Positions 1 to 8,712 of a stretch of 43,732 bases of DNA are shown here, piece by piece. Location of the stretch: contig URVB01000030.1 in NCBI GenBank assembly GCA_900551075.1, forward strand, positions 1 to 43,732, read 5' to 3'. Made by a program: the position numbers and the translations under genes. This DNA comes from an uncultured Blautia sp. (GTDB lineage Bacteria > Bacillota > Clostridia > Lachnospirales > Lachnospiraceae). Under the pieces are notes generated by a model. The model searched no databases and was not told where the DNA came from. It was given only the letters and a program-made list of their open reading frames with translations. The stretch's first letter is position 1. Each line of letters opens with the position of its first letter.

Positions 1-821
1 GCAACCTCGTTATGCTGTGTCTTGGCAGCAACTCCAAGTCTCCAGCATTCCTCATTTACTTCCTTCATATAAGCGGAAACTCTCTGACGGATCGTACCGA
101 AATAATGGTCATCCATTTCCTGGCCCTTCGGAGGCATTGCCCCGAATAACGTTCTTCCTGTATAGATCAAATCCTTGCGCTGAAGCCATTTTTCCTTGTC
201 AATCAGAAAATATTCCTGCTCTGCCCCTACAGAAGGAGTCACCCTCCTGGAGGTGGTATTTCCAAAGAGCCGCAGCAGCCGGAGCGCCTGCGTATTGATG
301 GCTTCCATGGAACGGAGCAGCGGTGTTTTCTGGTCAAGCGCTTCACCCGTATAGGAGCAGAACGCAGTCGGGATACAAAGCGTTCCTCCCGCTGCATCAT
401 GGCGCACAAAGGCAGGAGAGGTACAATCCCAGGCAGTGTATCCCCTTGCCTCGAAGGTTGCGCGCAGACCGCCGGAAGGGAAGGATGATGCATCCGGTTC
501 TCCTTTGATCAATTCCTTTCCGGAAAAGCTCATCAAAACCTTTCCGTTATCCATGGGAGCCGTAATAAAAGCATCGTGCTTTTCTGCTGTTACGCCGGTA
601 AGAGGCTGAAACCAGTGACTGTAATGCGTAGCGCCTTTTTCAATGGCCCACTCCTTCATTTCGTGGGCAACCACGTCCGCAATTTCCATAGAAAGCTCTT
701 TTCCCTCTTCTATGGTTTTTTTCAGATCTCTGTAGACCTTTTTCGGCAGACGTGCCTGCATAACGGAATCATTGAACACGTCGCATCCAAAGGTTTCCAC
801 AACATCTATATATTCTCCCAT
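1..821 (-). CDS. glnN: Type III glutamine synthetase, N-terminal part (runs off the left edge)
   Basis: This is the first 273 codons of a glutamine synthetase of the large GSIII class (usually about 700 residues), which condenses ammonia with glutamate using ATP in the cytoplasm. Translation from the ATG at 821 opens with MGEYIDVVETFGCDVFNDSV. Near the window edge it gives PPKGQEMDDHYFG, a typical GSIII stretch, and ends in the AAKTQHNEV region. The start is supported by an AAAAGGAG ribosome binding site about 7 nt upstream. There is no stop codon because the gene continues past base 1. The lipid-kinase gene ends 58 bp upstream on the same strand, and I see no clear terminator between them, so co-transcription is possible. 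The GSIII assignment is firm; regulation cannot be judged. Confidence 0.93.
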   Translation of the reverse strand, partial: MGEYIDVVETFGCDVFNDSVMQARLPKKVYRDLKKTIEEGKELSMEIADVVAHEMKEWAIEKGATHYSHWFQPLTGVTAEKHDAFITAPMDNGKVLMSFSGKELIKGEPDASSFPSGGLRATFEARGYTAWDCTSPAFVRHDAAGGTLCIPTAFCSYTGEALDQKTPLLRSMEAINTQALRLLRLFGNTTSRRVTPSVGAEQEYFLIDKEKWLQRKDLIYTGRTLFGAMPPKGQEMDDHYFGTIRQRVSAYMKEVNEECWRLGVAAKTQHNEV

Positions 822-879
822 TCTGAATCTCCTTTTGTTTTCTGTTCTCTTTTATTTATTCCTGCGTATCTGTATTCTT

Positions 880-1779
880 TCATTTTTTTGTACTTTTCAG
901 ATATAAATTTAAAGCCTCATGCTTGTTTTCGATTTCCACAAGCGTATGACTGCCGCCGAATTCCCCATCCAAGGTCCATGGTACCTCTTCGTCAGACTCT
1001 ATAGTGATCTCCCTGGACTTAAAGGAATGGATCAAATCCGTATTGTCCTCCGCAATCAGAAGAGAAGCCATGATTTCCTGCAGCTCCAATGGATTCTTCG
1101 GCCTGGTAATCAGGGTCACCTCAAAAAGCCCGTCATTCATATCCACATTCTTACCTGTGAGATTCTTGAATCCTCCTACAGAACGGGAATTCGTCACCAT
1201 ACCATAAATAAAATCGTCTTCAATTTCCATTTCTGCCGAGCGCACCTTCATATGAAAAGATTTAATGTCAAACAGCCTCTTCATCCCCTCCAGCAGATAA
1301 GCAACGTGACCCAGGATATTCTTTAAATCCTGATCCGTCTGGTATGATACATCTGTGAACAGTCCAAAAGCAGCTATGTATGCAAATGTCTGACGGTTAA
1401 ATCTGCCGATATCGCAATGGTACAATTCTTCTTCCATTATCATGGAAGCCGCTGCTACCATATTTTTCGGCATAAACAAGCTATTCGCAAAATCATTCGT
1501 GCTTCCCGCCGGAATGTATCCGATCGGCACATTGCTCTTTTTTTCCATGATGCCCGTCACCACCTCGTCTAAGGTACCGTCGCCGCCGCTTAAGACAATT
1601 AAATCTACTGAATCCGCATACTCCTTCGCCTTTTCATATGCATCCCTTGGCTGCTGTGTGGCATGGATGATAACCTCATATTCGCTTTTGTTGAAAACAT
1701 CCACAATGTCCATCAGATTGGTTTTAATCTTTCCCTTTCCTGCTTTTGGATTAAACACAAACAGCATTTTTTTTCCCAC
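880..1779 (-). CDS. Diacylglycerol kinase family lipid kinase (YegS/DagK-like)
   Basis: This 299-residue protein has the DAGK catalytic fold. The N-terminus has a nucleotide-binding stretch (FVFNPKAGKGK, residues 7-17), followed by the hallmark GGDGT at residues 65-69, then the PAGSTNDFA segment typical of the family. Members phosphorylate diacylglycerol or a related lipid at the inner membrane face, recycling lipid from phosphatidylglycerol turnover or teichoic acid synthesis; the exact substrate cannot be read from sequence. The start used is GTG at 1779, with an AAAGGGG site about 8 nt upstream. An ATG four codons in, at 1767, is the alternative. It lies upstream of the glutamine synthetase on the same strand and downstream of the tRNA terminator. 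Confidence 0.88.
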   Translation of the reverse strand: MGKKMLFVFNPKAGKGKIKTNLMDIVDVFNKSEYEVIIHATQQPRDAYEKAKEYADSVDLIVLSGGDGTLDEVVTGIMEKKSNVPIGYIPAGSTNDFANSLFMPKNMVAAASMIMEEELYHCDIGRFNRQTFAYIAAFGLFTDVSYQTDQDLKNILGHVAYLLEGMKRLFDIKSFHMKVRSAEMEIEDDFIYGMVTNSRSVGGFKNLTGKNVDMNDGLFEVTLITRPKNPLELQEIMASLLIAEDNTDLIHSFKSREITIESDEEVPWTLDGEFGGSHTLVEIENKHEALNLYLKSTKK

Positions 1780-1840
1780 AGTGCAATCCCCTTTCCGTGC
1801 AAAACCGAACCCTTCTATTTATCATATTATGATAACAAAA

Positions 1841-1875
1841 TAAAAAAATCCTGTAAAGATACTTTACAGGATTTT
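1841..1875 (-). terminator. Intrinsic terminator of the tRNA unit
   Basis: A perfect 14-bp inverted repeat (1845-1858 with 1862-1875) encloses a 3-nt loop. On the minus strand it is followed by an extended T-rich run (TTTTTTATTTTG). It begins 4 nt after the tRNA-Met gene. Confidence 0.9.
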
Positions 1876-1878
1876 AAG

Positions 1879-1952
1879 TAGCGAGAGGGGGATTTGAACC
1901 CTCGACACTACGGGTATGAACCGTATGCTCTAGCCAACTGAGCTATCTCGCC
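1879..1952 (-). tRNA. tRNA-Met (anticodon CAT, probably elongator)
   Basis: This 74-nt cloverleaf on the minus strand has a 7-bp acceptor stem (GGCGAGA with TCTCGCT, first pair G-U) and discriminator A. The D-arm region reads GCTCAGTTGGCTAGAGC, the anticodon loop is TTCATAC, and the T arm contains TTCAAAT. The paired first position, and the loop context shared with Firmicutes elongator tRNA-Met, argue against the initiator. A lysidine-modified tRNA-Ile(CAT) is the less likely alternative. CCA is not encoded: the bases after the discriminator read CTT. Confidence 0.93.
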
Positions 1953-1969
1953 ATGTTTATTTTAAGGTA

Positions 1970-2042
1970 TGGGGCCTATAGGGCTCGAACCTATGACCCT
2001 CTGCTTGTAAGGCAGATGCTCTCCCAGCTGAGCTAAGACCCC
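1970..2042 (-). tRNA. tRNA-Val (anticodon TAC)
   Basis: This 73-nt cloverleaf on the minus strand has acceptor GGGGTCT with AGGCCCC and discriminator A. The D-arm region is GCTCAGCTGGGAGAGC, the anticodon loop is CTTACAA, and the T loop is TTCGAGC. CCA is not encoded. It is the first gene of a two-tRNA unit and is 17 bp upstream of tRNA-Met. Confidence 0.95.
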
Positions 2043-2097
2043 ATATTCTTATGCATGCTGTGCGTTTTCGTTTATCCCTCGCTCAACCTGCTTTGCT

Positions 2098-2126
2098 ATT
2101 ATATAATTAAAAATCCTGGCTGTCAA
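2098..2126 (-). promoter_or_regulatory. Consensus sigma-A promoter for the tRNA-Val/tRNA-Met unit
   Basis: On the minus strand TTGACA (2126-2121) and TATAAT (2103-2098) are separated by exactly 17 nt, a full consensus match. It lies about 55 bp upstream of tRNA-Val, so transcription should start near 2091. Confidence 0.9.
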
Positions 2127-2189
2127 CACATTTTTTGAATTTTTTTATTTTTTATAAAAAATAGGACAAATTTCTCGTAAAAGGGAGCT

Positions 2190-2218
2190 CAGGGGGAAAC
2201 AGCATCCTGTTCCCCCTG
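2190..2218 (-). terminator. Probable terminator downstream of purL
   Basis: A GC-rich inverted repeat (CAGGGGGAACAG with a one-base bulge in the partner arm) lies 8 bp past the purL stop. The following minus-strand sequence has only a short T run (CCCTTTTACG), so termination may be partial. Confidence 0.6.
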
Positions 2219-2225
2219 TTCCATA

Positions 2226-5200
2226 TCATGATCTGAAATAAGCCACACCGGATTCAAATATCCTGATGTCCTGCTCACCGTAAATATTGACTGCCACACC
2301 ACGATCACGGCGCTCGCTGTGCGCCATTTTGCCCAGCACACGTCCATCCGGACTGGTGATTCCCTCAATATTATAGTAAGAACCATTCACATTCCACTCT
2401 TCGTCCTGACAAAGCTCTCCATCTGCACTCACATACTGGGTTGCGATCTGTCCGTTGGCAATCAGTCTGCCGATCCATTCATCCGTGGCTACAAAACGCC
2501 CCTCTCCGTGGGAAGCCGGGTTGCAGTACACACCGCCAGGCTCTGCAAGCCTAAGCCATGGGGATTTGTTGCTGACTACCTTCGTATATACCATCTTGGA
2601 AATATGGCGGCCAATGGTATTGTACGTCAGTGTCGGAGAATCCTCTTTCTGTCCGCAGATTTCTCCATAAGGCACCAATCCCAGCTTGATCAATGCCTGG
2701 AAGCCGTTGCATATACCCAGCGCAAGTCCATCACGTTCGTTCAGGAGCTTCATCACTGCCTCTTTGATCTTTGCATTCTGGAATGCTGTTGCAAAGAACT
2801 TTGCGGAACCATCCGGCTCGTCACCGGCAGAGAAGCCGCCCGGGAACATGATCATCTGCGCCTGGTCAATGGACTTCTCAAACAGTTCAACAGAATCCCG
2901 GATATCCTCTGCTGTCAGGTTCTTAAATACCTTCACATCTACTTCTGCACCGGCCCTTTCAAAAGCACGGGTGCTGTCGTATTCACAGTTGGTTCCCGGG
3001 AATACAGGGATGAATACGCGGGGTTTTGCAACCTTATTCCGGCATACATACACATGCGGGGTTTTATATACTCCCCTTTCATAGGTTGCATCCGGATCCT
3101 CCGGTTTTGCATAATAAGCCTTCGGTCCTTCTTGGCCGTTTTCTCCGGAAACGGTCTTAAATACCTTTTCCAGGGTTCCCGTCCATGCCTTTACAGCCTC
3201 GTCCAAAGTCAGCTCTGCATTTCCATAAGAGAATTTTCCATCGGCCGTCACTTCACCGATAACCGTGTACGTAACGGAAAGCTCTCCTGCCTTACCCTCC
3301 GGGATTTCCATAATGATATCACCGAAGCCGGGTGCAAAGAAATCCCTTGAATCCAGATTATGCTCAATCTTCACACCAAAGCCATTGCCAAACGCCATTT
3401 TTGCAACGGCGGCCGCAATACCATGACGGTCAAGTGCATAAGCAGAAAGTACCTTTCCTGCCTGCATATCTTCGTGAAGCTTTTCATACTGCTCCATGAT
3501 TGCCGGATAATCCGGAAGATCATACGCATCCTTCGGCGCCCGCAGCCATACAAGCCTGCTGCCTGCCTTTTTGAGCTCCGGAGTGATAACATCCTGAAGT
3601 TTTGCGACATCTACTGCAAAGGATACCAGTGTCGGCGGTACATCAATTTCGTTGAAGGTACCCGACATGCTGTCCTTACCGCCGATAGACGGCAGTCCAA
3701 AACCAAGCTGTGCAGAATACGCACCCAGCAGAGCCGCAAACGGCTGACTCCATCTCTTTGGATCCTCTGTCATACGGCGGAAGTATTCCTGGAAGGTGAA
3801 ACGGATTCTCTTATAATCTCCTCCTGCTGCCACAATTCTTGCCACAGATTCTGTTACTGCATAGGCAGCCCCATGATACGGACTCCAGGCAGACAGATAC
3901 GGATCAAAACCATAGCTCATCATTGTCACCGTTTCTGTATTTCCTTTTAATACCGGAACCTTGGCAACCATTGCCTGGGTCTCCGTCATCTGATATTTTC
4001 CGCCGTGAGGCATAAACACACTGCCCGCACCGATAGAACCATCGAACATTTCCACCAGCCCCTTCTGGGAGCAGACATTCAGATCCTTCAGGGTTTCCAC
4101 CCATTTTTCTTTTACATTCTCAACATCCGGGCGCTGCATGAAAAGGTTGCCTTCCCTGTTCGGGATTTCCACTTCTACGGTTGTCTCCTGATGTGCACCA
4201 TTGGTATCCAGAAATGCACGGGAGATATTAACGATTTCATTCCCCCTCCATACGAGAACAAGACGCGGTTCCTCTGTAACCACCGCTACCGGAATCGCTT
4301 CCAGATTTTCCTCGTTGGCATATCCAAGGAAGGTATCCACATCTTTTGGAGCCACTACGACTGCCATACGCTCCTGAGATTCGGAAATCGCGATTTCCGT
4401 TCCATCCAGACCCGCGTATTTCTTCGGAACCCTGTCCAAATCCACCCTAAGGCCTGCTGCCAGCTCACCGATTGCCACGGATACACCGCCTGCGCCAAAG
4501 TCGTTACACTTTTTGATGATCCCGCTTATTTCTTCTCTTCGGAACATGCGCTGGATTTTACGCTCTGTCGGCGCATTTCCCTTCTGAACCTCCGCACCGC
4601 AGACCTCAATAGAAGCCTCTGTGTGCACTTTGGATGAACCGGTTGCACCGCCGATCCCATCGCGCCCGGTACGCCCGCCAAGCAGGATAATGATATCTCC
4701 CGGATCAGAGTTTTCGCGGATAACTGCGCGTCTTGGAGCCGCACCCAGAACCGCACCGATTTCCATACGCTTCGCTACATAGTCCGGATGATAAACTTCT
4801 TTTACATAGCCTGTTGCAAGACCAATCTGGTTGCCATAGGAGCTATACCCGTGCGCCGCACCGCGCACCAGCTTTTTCTGCGGAAGCTTACCCTTCAGGG
4901 TTTCCTTTACAGAAACTGTGGGATCTGCCGCACCGGTAACACGCATAGCCTGATATACATACGTACGTCCGGAAAGCGGGTCCCGGATCGCTCCGCCGAG
5001 ACAGGTAGCCGCACCACCGAAAGGCTCTATCTCTGTCGGATGGTTATGCGTCTCATTCTTAAAGTTAATCAGCCATTCCTCTTCCCTGCCATCCACATCT
5101 ACCGGAACTACAATGCTGCAGGCATTGATCTCGTCCGATTCTTCCTGATCTGCTAATTTGCCCTCTGCCTTCAGCTTCTTCATTGCCATGAGCGCCAGAT

Positions 5201-6029
5201 CCATAAGGCAGACGTATTTATCATCCCGTCCCTTATAAAGGACTTCCCGGTCAGACAGATATTGCTGATACGTATTTACGATCGGCTCCCTGTAATCTCC
5301 TTCATCAAATTTCACACTGGTCAGCTCTGTGGAGAAGGTTGTATGACGGCAATGGTCAGACCAATAGGTGTCCAATACACGAATCTCTGTCACAGACGGA
5401 TCACGTTTTTCTTCTCCCCTGAAATAATTCTGAATGTGCAGGAAATCCTTAAAGGTCATCGCAAGATTCAGAGAATCATAAAGTTCCTTCAGCTCTTCTT
5501 CGGGCATATTTTGGAAGCCCTCAAAAATCTTTACATCTGCAGGGTCATCGAATACAGTCACCAAAGTCTCCGGCTTCTCCATGCCTGTTTCGCGGGAATC
5601 CACAGGATTGATGCAGTGGCTCTTGATTGCTTCAAACTCTTCTTCTGTAATCGTTCCCTCAATCACATAGGTGGTTGCGGAACGGATGATCGGCTGTGCA
5701 TCCTCCTTCAAAAACTGTACACACTGTACAGCGGAATCTGCTCTCTGGTCAAACTGTCCGGGAAGATATTCTACGGAAAAAATGCGAGCACCGTCTGCCG
5801 CTTCAAATTCCTCCAGATACAGCTCATCTACCGGAGGCTCTGCAAATACGGTTCTGCAGGCTTTCTCAAACACATCATCGGATATATTTTCCACATCATA
5901 ACGAATCAGCACTCTGACTCCGGTAACTGTTTGGATTCCCAGATAGCTGCTGACTTCATGCTTCAGTTCTTTTGCCTGTACGGCATAGGCCGGTTTCTTT
6001 TCTACATAGACACGTCTTACGTTACTCAT
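2226..6029 (-). CDS. purL: Phosphoribosylformylglycinamidine synthase, single-chain form
   Basis: This 1267-residue enzyme converts FGAR, glutamine and ATP to FGAM in de novo purine synthesis. The order is an N-terminal PurS-like/linker region, two AIRS-like ATP-binding halves (LINFKNETHNHPTEIEPFGGAAT near residue 325, GKDSMSG in the second half), and a C-terminal class I glutaminase. The glutaminase has the nucleophile Cys1107 in GICNGFQ, with a downstream SHGEGRF and a final AHSERRDRG. All parts lie on one chain, unlike the split PurS/PurL/PurQ of bacilli. The ATG at 6029 is preceded by GGAG 5 nt upstream. No other purine synthesis gene is adjacent. A LysR gene diverges from it and is a candidate regulator. 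I see no purine riboswitch upstream. Confidence 0.97.
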   Translation of the reverse strand: MSNVRRVYVEKKPAYAVQAKELKHEVSSYLGIQTVTGVRVLIRYDVENISDDVFEKACRTVFAEPPVDELYLEEFEAADGARIFSVEYLPGQFDQRADSAVQCVQFLKEDAQPIIRSATTYVIEGTITEEEFEAIKSHCINPVDSRETGMEKPETLVTVFDDPADVKIFEGFQNMPEEELKELYDSLNLAMTFKDFLHIQNYFRGEEKRDPSVTEIRVLDTYWSDHCRHTTFSTELTSVKFDEGDYREPIVNTYQQYLSDREVLYKGRDDKYVCLMDLALMAMKKLKAEGKLADQEESDEINACSIVVPVDVDGREEEWLINFKNETHNHPTEIEPFGGAATCLGGAIRDPLSGRTYVYQAMRVTGAADPTVSVKETLKGKLPQKKLVRGAAHGYSSYGNQIGLATGYVKEVYHPDYVAKRMEIGAVLGAAPRRAVIRENSDPGDIIILLGGRTGRDGIGGATGSSKVHTEASIEVCGAEVQKGNAPTERKIQRMFRREEISGIIKKCNDFGAGGVSVAIGELAAGLRVDLDRVPKKYAGLDGTEIAISESQERMAVVVAPKDVDTFLGYANEENLEAIPVAVVTEEPRLVLVWRGNEIVNISRAFLDTNGAHQETTVEVEIPNREGNLFMQRPDVENVKEKWVETLKDLNVCSQKGLVEMFDGSIGAGSVFMPHGGKYQMTETQAMVAKVPVLKGNTETVTMMSYGFDPYLSAWSPYHGAAYAVTESVARIVAAGGDYKRIRFTFQEYFRRMTEDPKRWSQPFAALLGAYSAQLGFGLPSIGGKDSMSGTFNEIDVPPTLVSFAVDVAKLQDVITPELKKAGSRLVWLRAPKDAYDLPDYPAIMEQYEKLHEDMQAGKVLSAYALDRHGIAAAVAKMAFGNGFGVKIEHNLDSRDFFAPGFGDIIMEIPEGKAGELSVTYTVIGEVTADGKFSYGNAELTLDEAVKAWTGTLEKVFKTVSGENGQEGPKAYYAKPEDPDATYERGVYKTPHVYVCRNKVAKPRVFIPVFPGTNCEYDSTRAFERAGAEVDVKVFKNLTAEDIRDSVELFEKSIDQAQMIMFPGGFSAGDEPDGSAKFFATAFQNAKIKEAVMKLLNERDGLALGICNGFQALIKLGLVPYGEICGQKEDSPTLTYNTIGRHISKMVYTKVVSNKSPWLRLAEPGGVYCNPASHGEGRFVATDEWIGRLIANGQIATQYVSADGELCQDEEWNVNGSYYNIEGITSPDGRVLGKMAHSERRDRGVAVNIYGEQDIRIFESGVAYFRS

Positions 6030-6096
6030 CGGAACTCCTTTCCTTCATTTTGGCCCAATGGCCATAGTAGTATCCCTTTAGAGTGTTCTTATCAAT

Positions 6097-6140
6097 TCCA
6101 TAATTCATTATGGACTATGATATAAATTTATAGTATCATA
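6097..6140. promoter_or_regulatory. Palindromes in the purL / lysR divergent spacer
   Basis: The 184-bp AT-rich spacer (6030-6213) holds two perfect inverted repeats. The first is TCCATAA-N4-TTATGGA at 6097-6114. The second is TATGATA-N11-TATCATA at 6116-6140. The second has the T-N11-A geometry typical of LysR-family binding boxes. Operator function, and whether LysR controls purL or only itself, are inferences. No convincing -35/-10 pair stands out. Confidence 0.5.
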
Positions 6141-6213
6141 AGAAATATCATTAGTAAAATTAATATGTCTTATATTTTTTATTACTTATACTAATATATG
6201 GAAGGTTGGTACT

Positions 6214-7080
6214 ATGGACATTAACTTAGAATTATACAAGGTTTTCTATTACGTTGCTGCAACCTTAAGCTTTTCGGAAGCTTCACGCCAGCTCTATATT
6301 TCCCAGTCGGCAGTCAGCCAATCCATCAGGACTTTGGAAAAAAAGCTGAACCAGACGCTTTTTATCCGCAGCACCAAAAAGGTCTTCCTGACTCCTGCGG
6401 GCGAAACTCTGCTTCAGCATGTCAGGCCCGCTATCCAAATGCTGTCAGAGGGGGAGGAACTGCTTTCCTCGCAGACAGCGCTTATGGGACAGCTCCGTAT
6501 CGGCGCCAGCGATACCATCTGCCGCTATTTTCTGATTGACTATCTCAAACGCTTCCATAAAGATTATCCGGATGTGCGGATTAAGATTACCAACAGTACT
6601 TCCATTGGCTGCGTCGACCTCCTGAATAACGGCCAGGTGGATTTCATTGTATGCAACTCCCCCAATTCAAGACTGGCTCCTCATATGCAGAAAAAAATCG
6701 TCCGGGAATTTCAGGATGTCTTTATGGTAAATAAGGGATATTTCCCGATGAAGGATGAAATGGAGCTTGAAGAGCTTTTAGAATATCCGATTCTGATGCT
6801 CTCACCGCGAAGTACCACAAGTGAATATCTGCACCAGATTTTTGCGGCACAGGGCCTGAAACTCCTGCCGGAAGTAGAATTGAGCAGCAATGATCTGCTT
6901 GTGGATTTGGCCGGGATCGGCCTTGGAATTGCCTGCGTACCGGATTATATGTGCCATGATCAGCCGGAGCTTACACAGGTTCGCCTAAAAAAGCCGCTCC
7001 CACCCCGCAGACTGGTCATTGTCCGTCATGATACCCTGCTGCTTTCCCAGGCGGCCGAACGTTTTCTGGAATATTTTTAA
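6214..7080 (+). CDS. LysR-family transcriptional regulator
   Basis: This 288-residue protein has an N-terminal winged HTH (residues about 1-60, with AATLSFSEASRQLYISQSAV and the following SIRTLEKKLNQTLFIR) and a LysR substrate-binding domain from about residue 90. LysR proteins bind a small-molecule co-inducer and usually control themselves and a divergent gene. Here the divergent neighbour is purL, across a spacer with a T-N11-A palindrome. The ATG at 6214 follows a GGAAGG site. The effector is unknown; a link to purine metabolism is positional inference only. It is one of two plus-strand genes in the window. Confidence 0.93.
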   Translation: MDINLELYKVFYYVAATLSFSEASRQLYISQSAVSQSIRTLEKKLNQTLFIRSTKKVFLTPAGETLLQHVRPAIQMLSEGEELLSSQTALMGQLRIGASDTICRYFLIDYLKRFHKDYPDVRIKITNSTSIGCVDLLNNGQVDFIVCNSPNSRLAPHMQKKIVREFQDVFMVNKGYFPMKDEMELEELLEYPILMLSPRSTTSEYLHQIFAAQGLKLLPEVELSSNDLLVDLAGIGLGIACVPDYMCHDQPELTQVRLKKPLPPRRLVIVRHDTLLLSQAAERFLEYF

Positions 7081-7130
7081 GCTGCGCCAGCGCTGCATCT
7101 GTCAAAATCTTTTTTATATCAAGACAAAAT

Positions 7131-7157
7131 GCCGCAGGATTTCAGGAATCCTGCGGC
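7131..7157 (-). terminator. Terminator hairpin between lysR and the Mrp gene (convergent)
   Basis: A perfect 11-bp stem (GCCGCAGGATT / AATCCTGCGGC) with a 5-nt loop lies 7 bp past the Mrp stop. The minus-strand 3' side continues ATTTTGTC, which suits the Mrp transcript. It may also stop lysR read-through from the other side. Confidence 0.65.
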
Positions 7158-7163
7158 GTTCGC

Positions 7164-7994
7164 TTACTGCGGCAATACTGCGTCAGCAGCTTCCACATAA
7201 TTATTTGTAATCTCATGGAATGCACCATTATCTGCCCTCTGTGCAAATTCCATATCTATCGGCATTTTACCAAGTACCGGTACCTTAAGTTCTGCCGCAA
7301 TTTCATCAATATGACTCTCACCAAATACCTTGATTTCCCTGTCGCAGTCCGGACATTTCACATAGCTGTAGTTTTCCACAATGCCAAGCACCGGAACCTT
7401 CATCATCTCAGCCATGTTATAGGCCTTCTTAACGATCATGCGCACCAGATCCTGCGGAGATGTAACAATGACCACACCCTCCACCGGAAGAGACTGGAAC
7501 GCAGTCAACGGCACATCGCCGGTTCCCGGAGGCATATCAACGAACAGATAGTCCAGTTCTCCCCAAATAACATCTGTCCAGAACTGTTTTACCATATTCG
7601 CCAAAATCGGCCCTCTCCAGATCACAGGTGTTTCTTCGGTAGGAAGCAGAAGATTCACAGACATAACTTTAATTCCGTTTTGGGTTTCCATAGGATAAAT
7701 ACCATTGTCATCTGCCTGCGCAGCTCCCTTCAGTCCATACATCTTCGGAATGGAAGGTCCTGTGATATCCGCATCCATAATGCCCGTCTTATATCCCTTA
7801 GCCGCCATTCGGTTTGCCAGAGATGCGGTCACAAAGGATTTTCCAACGCCGCCCTTGCCGCTGATGATCCCAATCACATGCTTCACTTCCGAAAATACAT
7901 TCTGTTCCTCCTGAAGGCTCTGCGGATTATTCTTTTTTTCACAGCCCTCACAGCTTGATTTGTTGCAGGTTGTACTGCTGCATTCTTTTGCCAT
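7164..7994 (-). CDS. Mrp/NBP35-family iron-sulfur carrier ATPase
   Basis: This 276-residue P-loop protein has a deviant Walker A, GKGGVGKS, at residues 46-53, followed by DADITGPSIPKMYG and DYLFVDMPPGTGD. A CxxC pair (Cys214, Cys217 in YVKCPDC) is the site where dimers of this family hold a bridging Fe-S cluster. The N-terminus adds a short cysteine-rich extension (Cys5, 10, 15, 18), seen in many clostridial members and likely another metal site. Family members bind and transfer Fe-S clusters in the cytosol. It is the last gene of a same-strand cluster with a CsoR-type regulator, a small protein and YedF. The client protein is unknown. Confidence 0.9.
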   Translation of the reverse strand: MAKECSSTTCNKSSCEGCEKKNNPQSLQEEQNVFSEVKHVIGIISGKGGVGKSFVTASLANRMAAKGYKTGIMDADITGPSIPKMYGLKGAAQADDNGIYPMETQNGIKVMSVNLLLPTEETPVIWRGPILANMVKQFWTDVIWGELDYLFVDMPPGTGDVPLTAFQSLPVEGVVIVTSPQDLVRMIVKKAYNMAEMMKVPVLGIVENYSYVKCPDCDREIKVFGESHIDEIAAELKVPVLGKMPIDMEFAQRADNGAFHEITNNYVEAADAVLPQ

Positions 7995-8044
7995 TGTCGT
8001 GTCTCCTTATAACTCATTTATTTTTCGGATAAATCATCCGTCTC

Positions 8045-8392
8045 TTACTTCATAAAACGGTCAATTGCTTTTTCCAGTTCCTTCAGTGCCTCCTGATCCC
8101 CGTGCTCCACTGCATCCACAATACAATGCTCAATATGATCCTGCAGAATAATCTTGCCCGTATTATTAATGGCGGATTTTACTGCAGAAAGCTGAATCAG
8201 GACTTCACTGCAGTCCCGCCCGCTCTCTACCATGCGCTTAATGGATTCCAGGTGTCCGATAGCCCTGGAAAGCCGGTTCAGGACAGACTTCGTATGGGTA
8301 TGGCTGTGCTTATGTCCATACTCTCCATGGGAATGCTCAAGCACAGTTCCATCTTCCAGGACGTGCACATGTGTCTCTTTTGTTTCACTCAT
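8045..8392 (-). CDS. CsoR/RcnR-family metal-sensing repressor with a His-rich N-terminus
   Basis: This 115-residue all-helical regulator has a histidine-rich lead (nine His in residues 8-33) before the CsoR core (LNRLSRAIGHLESIKRMVE). Cys61, His86 and Cys90 reproduce the Cys-x24-His-x3-Cys spacing of the Cu(I) site in CsoR proteins, which favours copper sensing over the persulfide sensor CstR, which lacks the His. CsoR proteins come off DNA when metal binds. No copper ATPase or chaperone is adjacent; its neighbours are Mrp and a YedF-type protein. The His-rich tail could store or buffer metal. Family confident, ligand inferred. Confidence 0.88.
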   Translation of the reverse strand: MSETKETHVHVLEDGTVLEHSHGEYGHKHSHTHTKSVLNRLSRAIGHLESIKRMVESGRDCSEVLIQLSAVKSAINNTGKIILQDHIEHCIVDAVEHGDQEALKELEKAIDRFMK

Positions 8393-8468
8393 ATTTTCTC
8401 CCTTTCCCGGCAGAAGAGATTTCTTTCTTTATGCCGTACACTGCATAAGCTTGATTATAGCACACTTC

Positions 8469-8696
8469 CTAAATCTCTGTAAAGGAGCAGCGCTGCTTTA
8501 TCTGGGAAGTCACAATATCGAAGATCACGGTTCCGTCCCCGAGCACTGTTTTTTCATATGTGACATCCTTTCCCTGAAATTTCGCTTTCACATATACTTC
8601 CGGATCAGCAATTTCAACCTCTTCTACAAAAACATCCCTCATCTGGTTTCTGGGACATTTATTAAAGATTTCCCAAATCACTTCATATTCTTTCAT
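8469..8696 (-). CDS. Small protein of unknown function between csoR and yedF
   Basis: This is a 75-residue soluble protein that I do not recognise. It starts MKEYEVIWEIFNKCPRNQMR, has an acidic middle (VEEVEIADPEVYV), and ends in SQIKQRCSFTEI, with single cysteines near both ends. There is no signal peptide or membrane segment. It starts 16 bp downstream of the YedF gene on the same strand, so the two are very probably co-transcribed. That suggests a role in the same sulfur, selenium or metal process. The short intergenic distance and protein-like composition support it being real. Confidence 0.75.
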   Translation of the reverse strand: MKEYEVIWEIFNKCPRNQMRDVFVEEVEIADPEVYVKAKFQGKDVTYEKTVLGDGTVIFDIVTSQIKQRCSFTEI

Positions 8697-8712
8697 TTGC
8701 CGTGTCCTTTCC

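Noticed and set aside
2319..3350. Long plus-strand open frames opposite purL
   Set aside because: They are antisense shadows of purL, with no ribosome site or protein-like composition.
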